Origin: Celeribacter halophilus
GTDB taxonomy: Bacteria; Pseudomonadota; Alphaproteobacteria; Rhodobacterales; Rhodobacteraceae
Assembly (NCBI RefSeq): GCF_900114135.1
Contig: NZ_FORY01000008.1
Span: forward strand, 124,001 to 188,000
Length of the DNA stretch: 64,000 bases
Direction of reading: 5' to 3'
The position numbers were made by a program, and so were the translations under genes. Each line of letters starts with the position of its first letter. The first letter of the stretch is position 1. The notes under the pieces are model-generated. The model made no database searches and was not told where the DNA came from. It worked only from the letters and a program-made list of their open reading frames with translations. Shown piece by piece: positions 53,908 through 62,061 of the stretch.

Positions 53908-53931
53908 GGGAGGTCTTCGGATCTCCCTTTT
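53908..53931 (+). terminator. Terminator of the ErpA-type gene
   Basis: GGGAGGTC (53908-53915) and GATCTCCC (53920-53927) pair through 8 bp (one G-U) around a TTCG tetraloop, then TTTT. Confidence 0.85.
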
Positions 53932-54235
53932 CACATTCACGCGCTCTGCTCTCTGTCGCGACCTGCAAAACGCCGGACCATTCCACAACCCCGCACGTCC
54001 TCACCACACGAGACAGGCGAAAGCCGCCTTTATACGCAGGACCTGCGCCTTTCCATCGCGCGTAAATACACAGAAACCCCGACAGGAATTCACACACGAA
54101 ACCGTCACTTTTCACGCGCAATCTTGTGATCTTTCAACCCCTTAACCTTAGTGCCCTTCATCCCATATCAGACAGGACCGGGAAAACGCCGCGCAATATC
54201 GCCGGTGTCTCGCAAAGGATAAAAGGACAAAGACA
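53932..54235. other. 304-bp region between the ErpA-gene terminator and the secreted-protein gene
   Basis: No gene or RNA is recognised. It must contain the promoter of the gene at 54236; a TTGTGA element near 54123 lacks a good -10. AAAGGA lies just before that gene's ATG. Confidence 0.35.
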
Positions 54236-54583
54236 ATGATCACCCACACCGTAAAAACTCTTGTGGCTGCCACGCTGCTGGCCGCTGCCGGTTCCGCCGC
54301 TTTTGCCGGTGCAAATTACATCAAGGTCGGCGATGCCCAGAACACCAACTCCGGCGTGACCCTTGAGCTTGTGCGCGCCGATGCTGACGGGGTGATCTAT
54401 GCCTATGACGCGCGAAGCGGCACAGAGGGCAAGGTTCTCGGCTCCACCCCCGTGAAGGCAGGTGCCAACAGTGATGTGCGGGTCAATTTCAAAACTCCTG
54501 CGCTCAATGATGTGCTGGCCGTGCTCTACACGGACGACACGACCACGCCAAGCGCCACCGCACAGGTGCATGAAAGCGACTGA
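54236..54583 (+). CDS. Small secreted protein of unknown function
   Basis: The 115-residue precursor has a typical signal peptide (MITHTVKTLVAATLLAAAGS, cleavage after AAFA), leaving a mature protein of about 90 residues with alternating Val/Thr/Ala pattern (ANYIKVGDAQNTNSGVTLEL, VRVNFKTPALNDVLAVLYTD) that suggests an all-beta fold. No Cys. The ending TPSATAQVHESD is polar. Family not recognised. It is a stand-alone gene with a strong ribosome site and a strong terminator, so it is probably well expressed. Confidence 0.75.
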   Translation: MITHTVKTLVAATLLAAAGSAAFAGANYIKVGDAQNTNSGVTLELVRADADGVIYAYDARSGTEGKVLGSTPVKAGANSDVRVNFKTPALNDVLAVLYTDDTTTPSATAQVHESD

Positions 54584-54631
54584 TCCTCCGCCTCCACGGA
54601 CGTCAGGTTTCCCATAAAACACAGACACCCC

Positions 54632-54658
54632 AAAGCCCCCGTCACTCGGGGGCTTTTT
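54632..54658 (+). terminator. Terminator of the small secreted protein gene
   Basis: AAAGCCCCC (54632-54640) and GGGGGCTTT (54648-54656) form a 9-bp stem with a 7-nt loop and a run of five T. Confidence 0.88.
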
Positions 54659-54699
54659 CTTGGCTTGCAATAGAACGCGCAGCCTGTTCAAACCGCCCC

Positions 54700-55896
54700 A
54701 TGACCCAAGTCGATACTCTTATTCTGGGCGCAGGGGCCGCTGGACTGTTTTGCGCCAAATTCGCAGCCGCTACAGGCGGCTCCGTGCTTGTGGTGGACCA
54801 TGCCAAACGCCCCGCCGACAAGGTGCGGATTTCAGGCGGCGGGCGATGCAATTTCACCAATCTCTACGCCGCACCGGACAATTACATCTGCCGTAATCCG
54901 CATTTCATGAAATCGGCGCTGGCGCGTTACACGCAATGGGATTTCATCGACCTTCTGGCGCAGCATGGCATCACATGGCATGAGAAAAATCCAGAAAAAG
55001 GCTTGGGGCAGTTGTTCTGTGACAGCAAATCCGCCGCCATTATCGACATGCTGCTGCACGAATCCCGCGCTGCCGACTTGCGGCTTTCCACCGAGGTGGG
55101 CGAGATTTCCCATGACGGCACGCGGTTCACCGTCTCTCTGAACGGTCAGCCGGTGCAGGCGCGCAATCTGGTGGTGGCCACCGGCGGCAAGAGCATTCCG
55201 AAAATGGGTGCCACGGGGATCGGCTACCAGATCGCCGCGCAATTCGGCCTTGGGGTACTGGACACCCGCCCCGGCCTCGTGCCGCTGACCTTTGCCCCCC
55301 ATGAACTGGAATGGATCGCACCACTTGCGGGCACCGCCATTGAGGCCCGCGTCACGGCCAATGGCACGTCCTTTGACGAAGCACTCCTGTTCACCCATCG
55401 CGGCCTCTCCGGACCGGCCATTCTTCAGGCCTCGAACTACTGGCGCGAAGGGGATACGATCACGGTAGACCTTTCGCCCGCACAAAACGCATTCGAAGCC
55501 CTCAAGGCCGAGCGCAGCCACAATGGCCGTCGCCAGATGCACACCGCTCTGGCCACCCTGTTTCCGGCCAAGCTGGCCACGGCTCTGGCCGAAAAGTGGC
55601 ACCTGCGGGGAAATCTTGCCGACCAGTCGGACAAGGCGATTCAGGATCTGGCGAACCATATCCACGCCCTACCCCTCAAACCCACAGGCTCGGAGGGCTA
55701 CCGCACCGCCGAGGTGACACTGGGCGGCGTGGACACGGACGGGCTGTCATCTAAAACGATGGAAACCAAATCTGTCTCCGGCCTCTATTTCATCGGCGAG
55801 GTGGTCGATGTGACGGGCTGGCTCGGCGGCTACAACTTCCAATGGGCATGGGCCTCTGCCGCCGCAGCCGGTCGGGCCATTGCCGAACGCCAGTGA
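54700..55896 (+). CDS. FAD-dependent oxidoreductase of the HI0933/BaiN family
   Basis: The 398-residue protein has an N-terminal dinucleotide fold (TLILGAGAAGLFCAKFAA), the family-defining KVRISGGGRCNFTN, PEKGLGQLFCDSKSA and the second FAD segment LVVATGGKSIPKMGATGIGY, and the C-terminal LYFIGEVVDVTGWLGGYNFQ. Relatives include putative flavoproteins of unknown substrate and the bile-acid reductase BaiN; no specific substrate can be assigned. Next gene xthA is 33 bp away and possibly co-transcribed. Confidence 0.9.
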   Translation: MTQVDTLILGAGAAGLFCAKFAAATGGSVLVVDHAKRPADKVRISGGGRCNFTNLYAAPDNYICRNPHFMKSALARYTQWDFIDLLAQHGITWHEKNPEKGLGQLFCDSKSAAIIDMLLHESRAADLRLSTEVGEISHDGTRFTVSLNGQPVQARNLVVATGGKSIPKMGATGIGYQIAAQFGLGVLDTRPGLVPLTFAPHELEWIAPLAGTAIEARVTANGTSFDEALLFTHRGLSGPAILQASNYWREGDTITVDLSPAQNAFEALKAERSHNGRRQMHTALATLFPAKLATALAEKWHLRGNLADQSDKAIQDLANHIHALPLKPTGSEGYRTAEVTLGGVDTDGLSSKTMETKSVSGLYFIGEVVDVTGWLGGYNFQWAWASAAAAGRAIAERQ

Positions 55897-55929
55897 TCCC
55901 CCTAGAAAGGGACAAAAGAAGGAGCGCCC

Positions 55930-56760
55930 ATGAAAATCGCCAGTTTCAACATCAACGGCATCAAAGCGCGGGTGAACGCCCTTCAGGATTGGCTCAAGGA
56001 AGCCGAACCCGATGTGGCGATCTTGCAGGAGATCAAATCCGTCGACGAGAATTTCCCCCGCGAGATTTTCGAGGACATGGGCTACAATGTCGAAACCCAC
56101 GGTCAGAAATCGTTCAACGGCGTGGCGCTTTTGTCGAAACTGCCGCTCGAAGACGTGACCCGTGGCCTGCCCGATGCACAGGGCGCAGGGCGCGACGGGG
56201 CCGATGACGAAGAAGCCCGCTATATCGAAGCCACCGTGGTTGGCGACAAAGGCGCGATCCGCATCTGCGGGCTCTACCTGCCCAACGGCAATCCGGTCGA
56301 TCTCGACGCCGATGGCCAGCCGGTGGCCGGATCGAAATACGACTTCAAACTCAAATGGTTCGACCGGCTGACACAGCGTGCCGAGGCGCTTTTGGCGCTC
56401 GAAGAACCGTTTCTGATGGCGGGCGACTACAACCTCATCCCCCAGCCCGAAGACGCCAAACGCCCCGAGGCATGGAAAGACGACGCGCTGTTCCGACCGG
56501 AAAGCCGCGCGAAGTTTCGCAAACTGATGAATCTCGGCCTCACGGATGCGCTGCGGGTCCGCAATGGTGCGCCGGAGACCTATACGTTCTGGGATTACCA
56601 AGCCGGAGCCTTCCAGAAAAACGACGGTATCCGGATTGACCACTTCCTTTTATCGCCACAGGCCGCCGATCTTTTGACCGATTGTCAGATCGACGCCTAT
56701 ACGCGGGCCAAAGACAAACCGTCCGACCATGTGCCGATCTGGGTTGAACTGGATTTGTAA
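55930..56760 (+). CDS. xthA: Exodeoxyribonuclease III
   Basis: XthA is an AP endonuclease and 3' exonuclease of base-excision repair. The 276-residue protein has the EEP-family features: MKIASFNINGIKARVNAL, the metal-binding Glu in ILQEIKS, GLYLPNGNP, GDYNLIPQPED and the C-terminal DHFLLSPQAAD and SDHVPIWVEL with the catalytic Asp-His. It ends at a strong two-way terminator. Confidence 0.96.
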   Translation: MKIASFNINGIKARVNALQDWLKEAEPDVAILQEIKSVDENFPREIFEDMGYNVETHGQKSFNGVALLSKLPLEDVTRGLPDAQGAGRDGADDEEARYIEATVVGDKGAIRICGLYLPNGNPVDLDADGQPVAGSKYDFKLKWFDRLTQRAEALLALEEPFLMAGDYNLIPQPEDAKRPEAWKDDALFRPESRAKFRKLMNLGLTDALRVRNGAPETYTFWDYQAGAFQKNDGIRIDHFLLSPQAADLLTDCQIDAYTRAKDKPSDHVPIWVELDL

Positions 56761-56789
56761 GGCAGAGCTTCACACGACACTATCAAAGT

Positions 56790-56816
56790 AAAAGGGGCCG
56801 CGACGGGCCCCTTTTT
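56790..56816. terminator. Two-way terminator between xthA and der
   Basis: AAAAGGGGCC (56790-56799) and GGCCCCTTTT (56806-56815) form a 10-bp stem with a 6-nt loop; A-run and T-run flank it on the two sides. Confidence 0.88.
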
Positions 56817-56856
56817 CATAACATCCTCACCAAAAGCAGACACCCGCACGGATGGT

Positions 56857-58374
56857 TCAGCGTTTCGGCGGGCGCTGTTTCTTGACCTTCGGCGCGTCGG
56901 CACGTTCTTTGCCGAGGTGTTTACGCAGCCGCGACGGTGTAGACTTGGTCTTGTTCTTGAACGGGTTCTTATCTGCCTGAGAACGGAAGAACAACCGGAT
57001 CGGCGTGCCCGGCATATCAAAGTCTTCGCGCAACCCGTTGATAAGGTAGCGTTTATAGCTGTCGTTCAGATCATCCGGCTGCGAACACATCACAATGAAT
57101 TGCGGCGGACGGGCCTTCACCTGCGTCATGTAACGCAGTTTGATCCGGCGGCCACCGGGTGCAGGCGGCGGGTGGGCCGTGGTCATGGCACCCAGCCAGC
57201 TGTTGAGACGCGAGGTCGACACGCGACGGTTCCAAACCGCATGGGCATCAAGAATCGCCTCTTGCAGCTTGTCGAGGTTCTTGCCCGTCATTGCGGAAAC
57301 CGTGACCAGTTGCGCACCACGAAGCTGCGGCAGAAGCCGTGCAAATTCTTCGCGCAACTCTTTGGCCTTGTTGGATTTGTCTTTTTCCTCGTCCCATTTG
57401 TTCACGGCAATCACAACCGCACGGCCCTCACGCTCTGCCAGATCGGCGATGCGCAGGTCCTGTTGTTCAAACGGAATAGAGACGTCCAGAAGCACGACCA
57501 CCACTTCGGCAAATTTCACCGCACGCAGACCATCGGCGACGGAGAGCTTTTCCAGCTTTTCCTGCACCTTGGCCTTTTTGCGCATCCCCGCCGTGTCAAA
57601 CACCCGCACGGGCGTGCCGTTCCATGTCATCGTCACAGAGATAGAATCGCGCGTGATCCCCGCCTCAGGTCCGGTGAGCAGGCGATCTTCACCCAGAAGC
57701 TTGTTGATCAGCGTGGATTTGCCCGCATTGGGACGCCCCACGACAGCAATCTGCAAAGGCTTGTCCATGGTGAAATCGCGCGACGCGCCACCGATGTCTT
57801 CGCCCTCGCCCAGTTCCTGCTCTTCCTCGGTCAGTTCGACATCAACCTCGGGCTGCTCTTGCGCCGAGCGAATATCAAACTGCGCCGCAAGCGGTTTGAG
57901 CACATCATAGAGATCGGGCATCCCCTCGCCATGTTCGGCAGATAGGCGCAAAGGCTCGCCGATGCCGAGACCATAGGCCTCCAGAAAGCCGCTTTCGCCC
58001 GCTTTTCCCTCGGCCTTGTTCACCGCAAGGATCACATGTTTGGCGCGTTTTCTCAGAATATCGGCAAAGACTTCGTCGGCAGGCAAAACACCTGCACGCC
58101 CGTCGATCATGAACAGGCAGACATCCGCCATATCTACCGCGCGTTCGGTGAGTTTGCGCATCCGGCCCTGAAGGCTGGCGTCGGTCGCTTCTTCAAGCCC
58201 CGCCGTGTCGATCACGGTAAAGCGCAGATCGCCCAGCTTCGCCTCACCTTCGCGCAAATCGCGCGTTACACCGGGCTGGTCATCCACCAACGCCAAGCGC
58301 CGCCCTACAAGGCGGTTGAACAGGGTCGATTTGCCCACATTGGGACGACCGACGATGGCGAGAGAAAAGGACAT
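56857..58374 (-). CDS. der: Ribosome assembly GTPase Der (EngA)
   Basis: Der has two GTPase domains and matures the 50S subunit. The 505-residue protein has [14 protein letters not shown] and [10 protein letters not shown] in domain 1, [14 protein letters not shown] and [10 protein letters not shown] in domain 2, and the C-terminal KH-like domain ([20 protein letters not shown]). The first G4 motif reads NKAE, a variant of NKxD, as in other alphaproteobacteria; the second is the usual NKWD. A basic C-terminal tail follows. It is the last gene of the yfgM-bamB-der operon. Confidence 0.96.
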   Translation of the reverse strand: MSFSLAIVGRPNVGKSTLFNRLVGRRLALVDDQPGVTRDLREGEAKLGDLRFTVIDTAGLEEATDASLQGRMRKLTERAVDMADVCLFMIDGRAGVLPADEVFADILRKRAKHVILAVNKAEGKAGESGFLEAYGLGIGEPLRLSAEHGEGMPDLYDVLKPLAAQFDIRSAQEQPEVDVELTEEEQELGEGEDIGGASRDFTMDKPLQIAVVGRPNAGKSTLINKLLGEDRLLTGPEAGITRDSISVTMTWNGTPVRVFDTAGMRKKAKVQEKLEKLSVADGLRAVKFAEVVVVLLDVSIPFEQQDLRIADLAEREGRAVVIAVNKWDEEKDKSNKAKELREEFARLLPQLRGAQLVTVSAMTGKNLDKLQEAILDAHAVWNRRVSTSRLNSWLGAMTTAHPPPAPGGRRIKLRYMTQVKARPPQFIVMCSQPDDLNDSYKRYLINGLREDFDMPGTPIRLFFRSQADKNPFKNKTKSTPSRLRKHLGKERADAPKVKKQRPPKR

Positions 58375-58442
58375 AAGACAGGCTCCGGGTGTGGGTTCAA
58401 GCAGCCCCGATACACCCGTTCGGGGCCGCCCGTCAAAGAGAA

Positions 58443-59777
58443 TCAGCGCAGAGCAGCCAGAGAGCCGTTTTCCAGCAGGAGATACATCACCCCGCCGACA
58501 ACAATCGGGTCCGAGGCCGCGCCTTCGGGAAGAGCAACCGAGGCTGCCAATGCGCCCGAAACAGGATCAAAGCCGCGCAGCATTCCGTCATCCGAGGCCA
58601 CCCAAAGTTTGCCCCCTGCGGCCACGGGACCGTAATGGGCAAAGACGGTTTTGCGCTTGCGCTCTTTTTCCGTGGTGAAATAGGGCAGTTGCACACCCCA
58701 GATCCGCTCGCCGCTAGAGGCCGAGAGCCGCACCAGCTCGTTGCGGTCCGTCACGATAAAGACAGAGCCGCCCACGATAGACGCAGGGCTATAAGCCCCC
58801 TCGTCTGCCGTCCATATCCGCGTGCCGGTTTCGAGATTGAACGCGGCATAGCGTCCGGCCTGATTGCCGACATAGAATTTTCCGCCAATCACAACCGGAT
58901 CAGAGGTGATGTCGGAGACGTTGGCATAGACCACGCCCTTGCGCTGACCGGCCAGAGAGGAGGTCCAGTAGCGGACACCGCCCTTGCGGAATACGCCGTA
59001 GAGATCACCGGAGGCAAAAGGCAGAATCGCGAATTTGTCCGACACCGCCGGAGAGGTTGCCCCGACGCGTGAGGTGATGCTTTCGGGGCCGGAGATTTGC
59101 CATTTCACGCGCCCGTTGGAAGTATCCACCGCCCAAGCGCGCCCGTTGCCCGCAACCACATAGGCCAGCCCGTCATAGACTGTGAGCCCCGCAGCCCCGA
59201 CAGAATCGAGACGCTGCCGCCAGATTTCGCCACCGGTTTTCAAATCAAGCGCGACAAGATCGCCGTAACCGGTCGTCGCATATAGCACGGAGCCGGAGAT
59301 CGCCAAAGCACCGCCGAAAACCTTGCCCGGCTTCTCGCCCGCGGGCGTCAGGTCCACCGACCATGCTGTTGCACCGGAGCTTGCGGATACGGCTGTCAGA
59401 CGCGCTTCCGCATCCATCGCTACGACCAACCCTTGTGCAGCCACAGGATCAACCGTCAGGCGGGTCTTGCGAGTCTTACCCTTTCCGATATCGGCAGTCC
59501 ACACAAGGCTCGGCGCGCCGGAGGTAAAGGCATTATGGCCGGAGGCATGAGTGCGCCCTGCGCCGGTCATGGTCCATGAGTCTCGTGAAACTTGCTGACC
59601 AAGAGAAATGCTCTCGGCCCGGTTTTGCGGTGTTTCGGTGGCTGTTGCAGCCGCCAGAGGTGAACCGTCGCGCAAATCGACACGCGGTCCCTGAAGAATC
59701 TCCTCACGCCCCGCGCCACACGCCGTCAGCGCCAGCATCGCTGTGAAAAGCCCCGCTTTGCCAGATCGACCGATCAT
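58443..59777 (-). CDS. bamB: Outer membrane assembly lipoprotein BamB
   Basis: BamB is an eight-bladed propeller lipoprotein of the Bam complex. The start at 59777 was chosen for its GGGAG ribosome site and because it opens a lipoprotein signal ([20 protein letters not shown], lipobox LTAC). The mature part contains repeated PQQ/YVTN-type blades such as [39 protein letters not shown] and [19 protein letters not shown]. Length 444, somewhat longer than E. coli BamB. It lies between the yfgM-like gene and der as in gammaproteobacteria. Confidence 0.92.
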   Translation of the reverse strand: MIGRSGKAGLFTAMLALTACGAGREEILQGPRVDLRDGSPLAAATATETPQNRAESISLGQQVSRDSWTMTGAGRTHASGHNAFTSGAPSLVWTADIGKGKTRKTRLTVDPVAAQGLVVAMDAEARLTAVSASSGATAWSVDLTPAGEKPGKVFGGALAISGSVLYATTGYGDLVALDLKTGGEIWRQRLDSVGAAGLTVYDGLAYVVAGNGRAWAVDTSNGRVKWQISGPESITSRVGATSPAVSDKFAILPFASGDLYGVFRKGGVRYWTSSLAGQRKGVVYANVSDITSDPVVIGGKFYVGNQAGRYAAFNLETGTRIWTADEGAYSPASIVGGSVFIVTDRNELVRLSASSGERIWGVQLPYFTTEKERKRKTVFAHYGPVAAGGKLWVASDDGMLRGFDPVSGALAASVALPEGAASDPIVVGGVMYLLLENGSLAALR

Positions 59778-59817
59778 ACCCGCACTCCCTTTCATTCCAC
59801 GATCCCGACGCGTTTTT

Positions 59818-60468
59818 CTATTCCGCAGGATCGGCCCCGAGGGCCACAATCATCTGAGCCGCACGCCGACGCAAGGCATTACTTGCCCCGACATCCTGCG
59901 AGATGGCCCGATAGCCTTCAATCGCCGCTTCCACTTCGCCCATCTCGACCTGAGCGGCGGCAATCTGCTCCTCGGCCAAAAGCCGGTAGGGCGCGCCGGG
60001 GCTGGCAATGGCGGCAAGCTGTTTCACACGATCTTCCGGCGGGATTTCCCCCGCACCGATCATCGCGGATTTCAGAACCGCCAGATCACGATAGACCGGC
60101 GCCAGCATATCATCCGCCATCAGCGGCGCCAGAACCGTCAAAGCGCCTTTGACATCCCCTGCGGCATGAAGCTCACCAGCACGCAGCATCGCAGCAACCA
60201 CACGCGCGTCGCCTTCGACAGGGACTTCAGCCAAGGCCTCGGCCCGCGCTTCGGGCGTATCCAATCCCAAAGCGACCGTGATCGCATCACCGGCAGCTTC
60301 GGCCTGTGCGCGGTCCTGAGACTTGCTGTATTCGTTATACGCCGCACCGCCCACAAGCGCCACAACGGCGACAATGCCGATCCAGCCGTATTTTTTCAGG
60401 AAAGCATAGAATTTATCGCGGCGGACCTCTTCGGTCACTTCCTCGATGAAGGTATCGCTCTGGCTCAC
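59818..60468 (-). CDS. YfgM-like tetratricopeptide membrane protein
   Basis: The E. coli relative YfgM is a membrane-anchored TPR protein that works with the periplasmic chaperone PpiD. A GTG start at 60468 with GGAGGG upstream gives 216 residues: a short charged N-terminus (SDTFIEEVTEEVRRDKFYAF), one membrane segment (YGWIGIVAVVALVGGAAY) and Ala-rich helical TPR repeats (VVAAMLRAGELHAAGDVKGAL, LLAEEQIAAAQVEMGEVEAA). It precedes bamB and der, the order seen in proteobacteria. Confidence 0.87.
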   Translation of the reverse strand: MSQSDTFIEEVTEEVRRDKFYAFLKKYGWIGIVAVVALVGGAAYNEYSKSQDRAQAEAAGDAITVALGLDTPEARAEALAEVPVEGDARVVAAMLRAGELHAAGDVKGALTVLAPLMADDMLAPVYRDLAVLKSAMIGAGEIPPEDRVKQLAAIASPGAPYRLLAEEQIAAAQVEMGEVEAAIEGYRAISQDVGASNALRRRAAQMIVALGADPAE

Positions 60469-60809
60469 AAATGCCCTCCGCCCCTGCGCATGCACGGGAT
60501 TCATGTGGTTTCAAACTCTTGCACCCTCTTACCCCGATCTTCGCCGGATTGCCAAGACCTGCGCTGAGATCAGATGGATGATCTGCCATTCCGGCCCTGC
60601 GCCAAGCCGCGCGAGCAATGCGGTAGAGCACTTTCCGGCCTGATCCGACGCGCCCTGTGCAAGGGCGCTCATCCATACGGGCCCCGCCTTGCAAAAATGC
60701 CAATGCTACGCAACCAACACCACGCCCAGAGGTTGTCAGATGCAAAAACAGGTTCCAAAGTGAAAGAATTGCCGACACGATCTTGTGATTGCCATAAGGA
60801 TTCCCCATC

Positions 60810-60837
60810 TTGGACGCAATGTTAATGCCATTAACTC
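60810..60837 (+). promoter_or_regulatory. Candidate promoter of the RND efflux operon
   Basis: TTGGAC (60810-60815), a 16-bp spacer and TAACTC (60832-60837). The palindrome at 60821-60835 fills the spacer and reaches into the -10. Confidence 0.4.
60821..60835. promoter_or_regulatory. Perfect 15-bp palindrome, candidate operator of the RND efflux genes
   Basis: GTTAATG (60821-60827) and CATTAAC (60829-60835) are exact inverted repeats around one base, 81 bp before the start codon. TetR-like repressors often use such sites; the regulator is not in the window. Confidence 0.5.
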
Positions 60838-60915
60838 TTTCTCGGGTAGAAAACTTGATCCGGACCCTGCTCCGGGGCGTACCCCACCCAAGACAAGACA
60901 CAGGACAGTAAAGCC

Positions 60916-62061
60916 ATGCGCATCGTCTCCATTCTTATCGCCCTGCTCGTCACGATCGGCCTGTATCTGTTCATATTCGAGCGTGACCGCCTAACCGGAC
61001 AGGACCAGACGGACGCAAACGCAGAGAGCCAAGAGGACTTTGCCCCGCCAGCGCAAAAAGCCACGCAGGACGCCCGTGCGGTGGCTGTGGTGGCCCGACA
61101 TTCCGTGGCCCGCATTCTCGACTCGGCTGTGGTTCTGCGCGGCGAGACCGAAGCGGCACGCACGGTTCAGGTGACAGCAGAGACCAACGGGCGCGTGATC
61201 AACGAACCGCTGCGCAAGGGCACGACCGTCAGCGCAGGCCAAGAGCTTTGCGCCCTTGATCGCGGCACACGGGATTCGAGCCTTGCACAGGCCCATGCCG
61301 CGCTCTCCGAAGCCGAAGTTGCACTGGCCAATGCCCGTAAACTGGCCGCAGGGGGCTATGCCTCGGAAACCCAGATTCTCTCTGCAGAGGCCGGTGTCGA
61401 AAGCGCCCGCGCCGCTGTGGCTCAGGTCCAGCGCGACATTGAAAACCTCTCGATCACCGCACCTTTTGCTGGGCTTCTCGAAAGCGACACGGCGGAGCTT
61501 GGCACCTATCTGACAGCCGGTGCGCCCTGCGCTATGGTGATCCAGCTCGACCCGATCAAACTGGTGGGCTATGCCTCCGAGACCGATGTGAACAAGATCA
61601 AACCTGGCGCGCTGGCTGATGCGCGGCTGATTTCGGGGGAGACGGTGCAGGGCAATGTCACCTTCCTCTCGCGCTCCGCCGACCCCGCCACGCGCACCTT
61701 CCGCGTCGAAGTCGAGGTACCAAATCCCGATTTCGCCATCCGCGACGGTCAAACGGTAGAAATCGCCATTTCCTCGGCAGGGGTTGAGGCCCATCTGGTG
61801 CCGCAATCGGCACTCACACTGGATGACGAGGGACGGATCGGCCTGCGGCTCGTCGGCGAGGACAGTCGCACACAGTTTGCGCCCGTCACCGTCTTACGCG
61901 ACACGCGCGAGGGCATCTGGGTCGCCGGTCTGCCCGAAAAGGCCGACATCATCACCGTGGGACAGGAGTTTGTCCGCGCGGGCGTTCTGGTCGAGCCGCA
62001 TTTTGACACGCCCGATGCGGCCATGCCCGAGACAGACATCCAGACGGAGGCCACCCAATGA
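60916..62061 (+). CDS. RND efflux periplasmic adaptor subunit (membrane fusion protein)
   Basis: The 381-residue protein has a membrane anchor or uncleaved signal (MRIVSILIALLVTIGLYLFI), a lipoyl-like half (VQVTAETNGRVINEPLRKGT), an alpha hairpin (SLAQAHAALSEAEVALANAR, ARAAVAQVQRDIENLSI), the second lipoyl half (ITAPFAGLLESDTAELGTYL) and beta-barrel and membrane-proximal domains (FRVEVEVPNPDFAIRDGQTV). It bridges the permease and an outer-membrane channel that is not in the window. Its stop overlaps the permease start as ATGA. Confidence 0.92.
   Translation: MRIVSILIALLVTIGLYLFIFERDRLTGQDQTDANAESQEDFAPPAQKATQDARAVAVVARHSVARILDSAVVLRGETEAARTVQVTAETNGRVINEPLRKGTTVSAGQELCALDRGTRDSSLAQAHAALSEAEVALANARKLAAGGYASETQILSAEAGVESARAAVAQVQRDIENLSITAPFAGLLESDTAELGTYLTAGAPCAMVIQLDPIKLVGYASETDVNKIKPGALADARLISGETVQGNVTFLSRSADPATRTFRVEVEVPNPDFAIRDGQTVEIAISSAGVEAHLVPQSALTLDDEGRIGLRLVGEDSRTQFAPVTVLRDTREGIWVAGLPEKADIITVGQEFVRAGVLVEPHFDTPDAAMPETDIQTEATQ

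Larger units (their letters stand above)
60469..60915. other. 447-bp divergent intergenic region before the RND efflux genes
   Basis: No credible gene was found on either strand. The part near the right end holds the palindrome at 60821-60835, a candidate promoter and a small CCGGA/TCCGG hairpin (60860-60875). The part near 60469-60700 is GC-rich without recognisable RNA. No transcriptional regulator is encoded in this gap. Confidence 0.4.

Noticed and set aside
60821-60835. CtrA site (TTAA-N7-TTAA) in the RND promoter
   Set aside because: The two TTAA units are 5 bp apart, not 7; a symmetric operator explains the sequence better.
60413-60901. A 162-codon minus-strand frame through the RND upstream region
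   Set aside because: Overlaps the yfgM-like gene in another frame, lacks domain features and runs across the promoter and palindrome.
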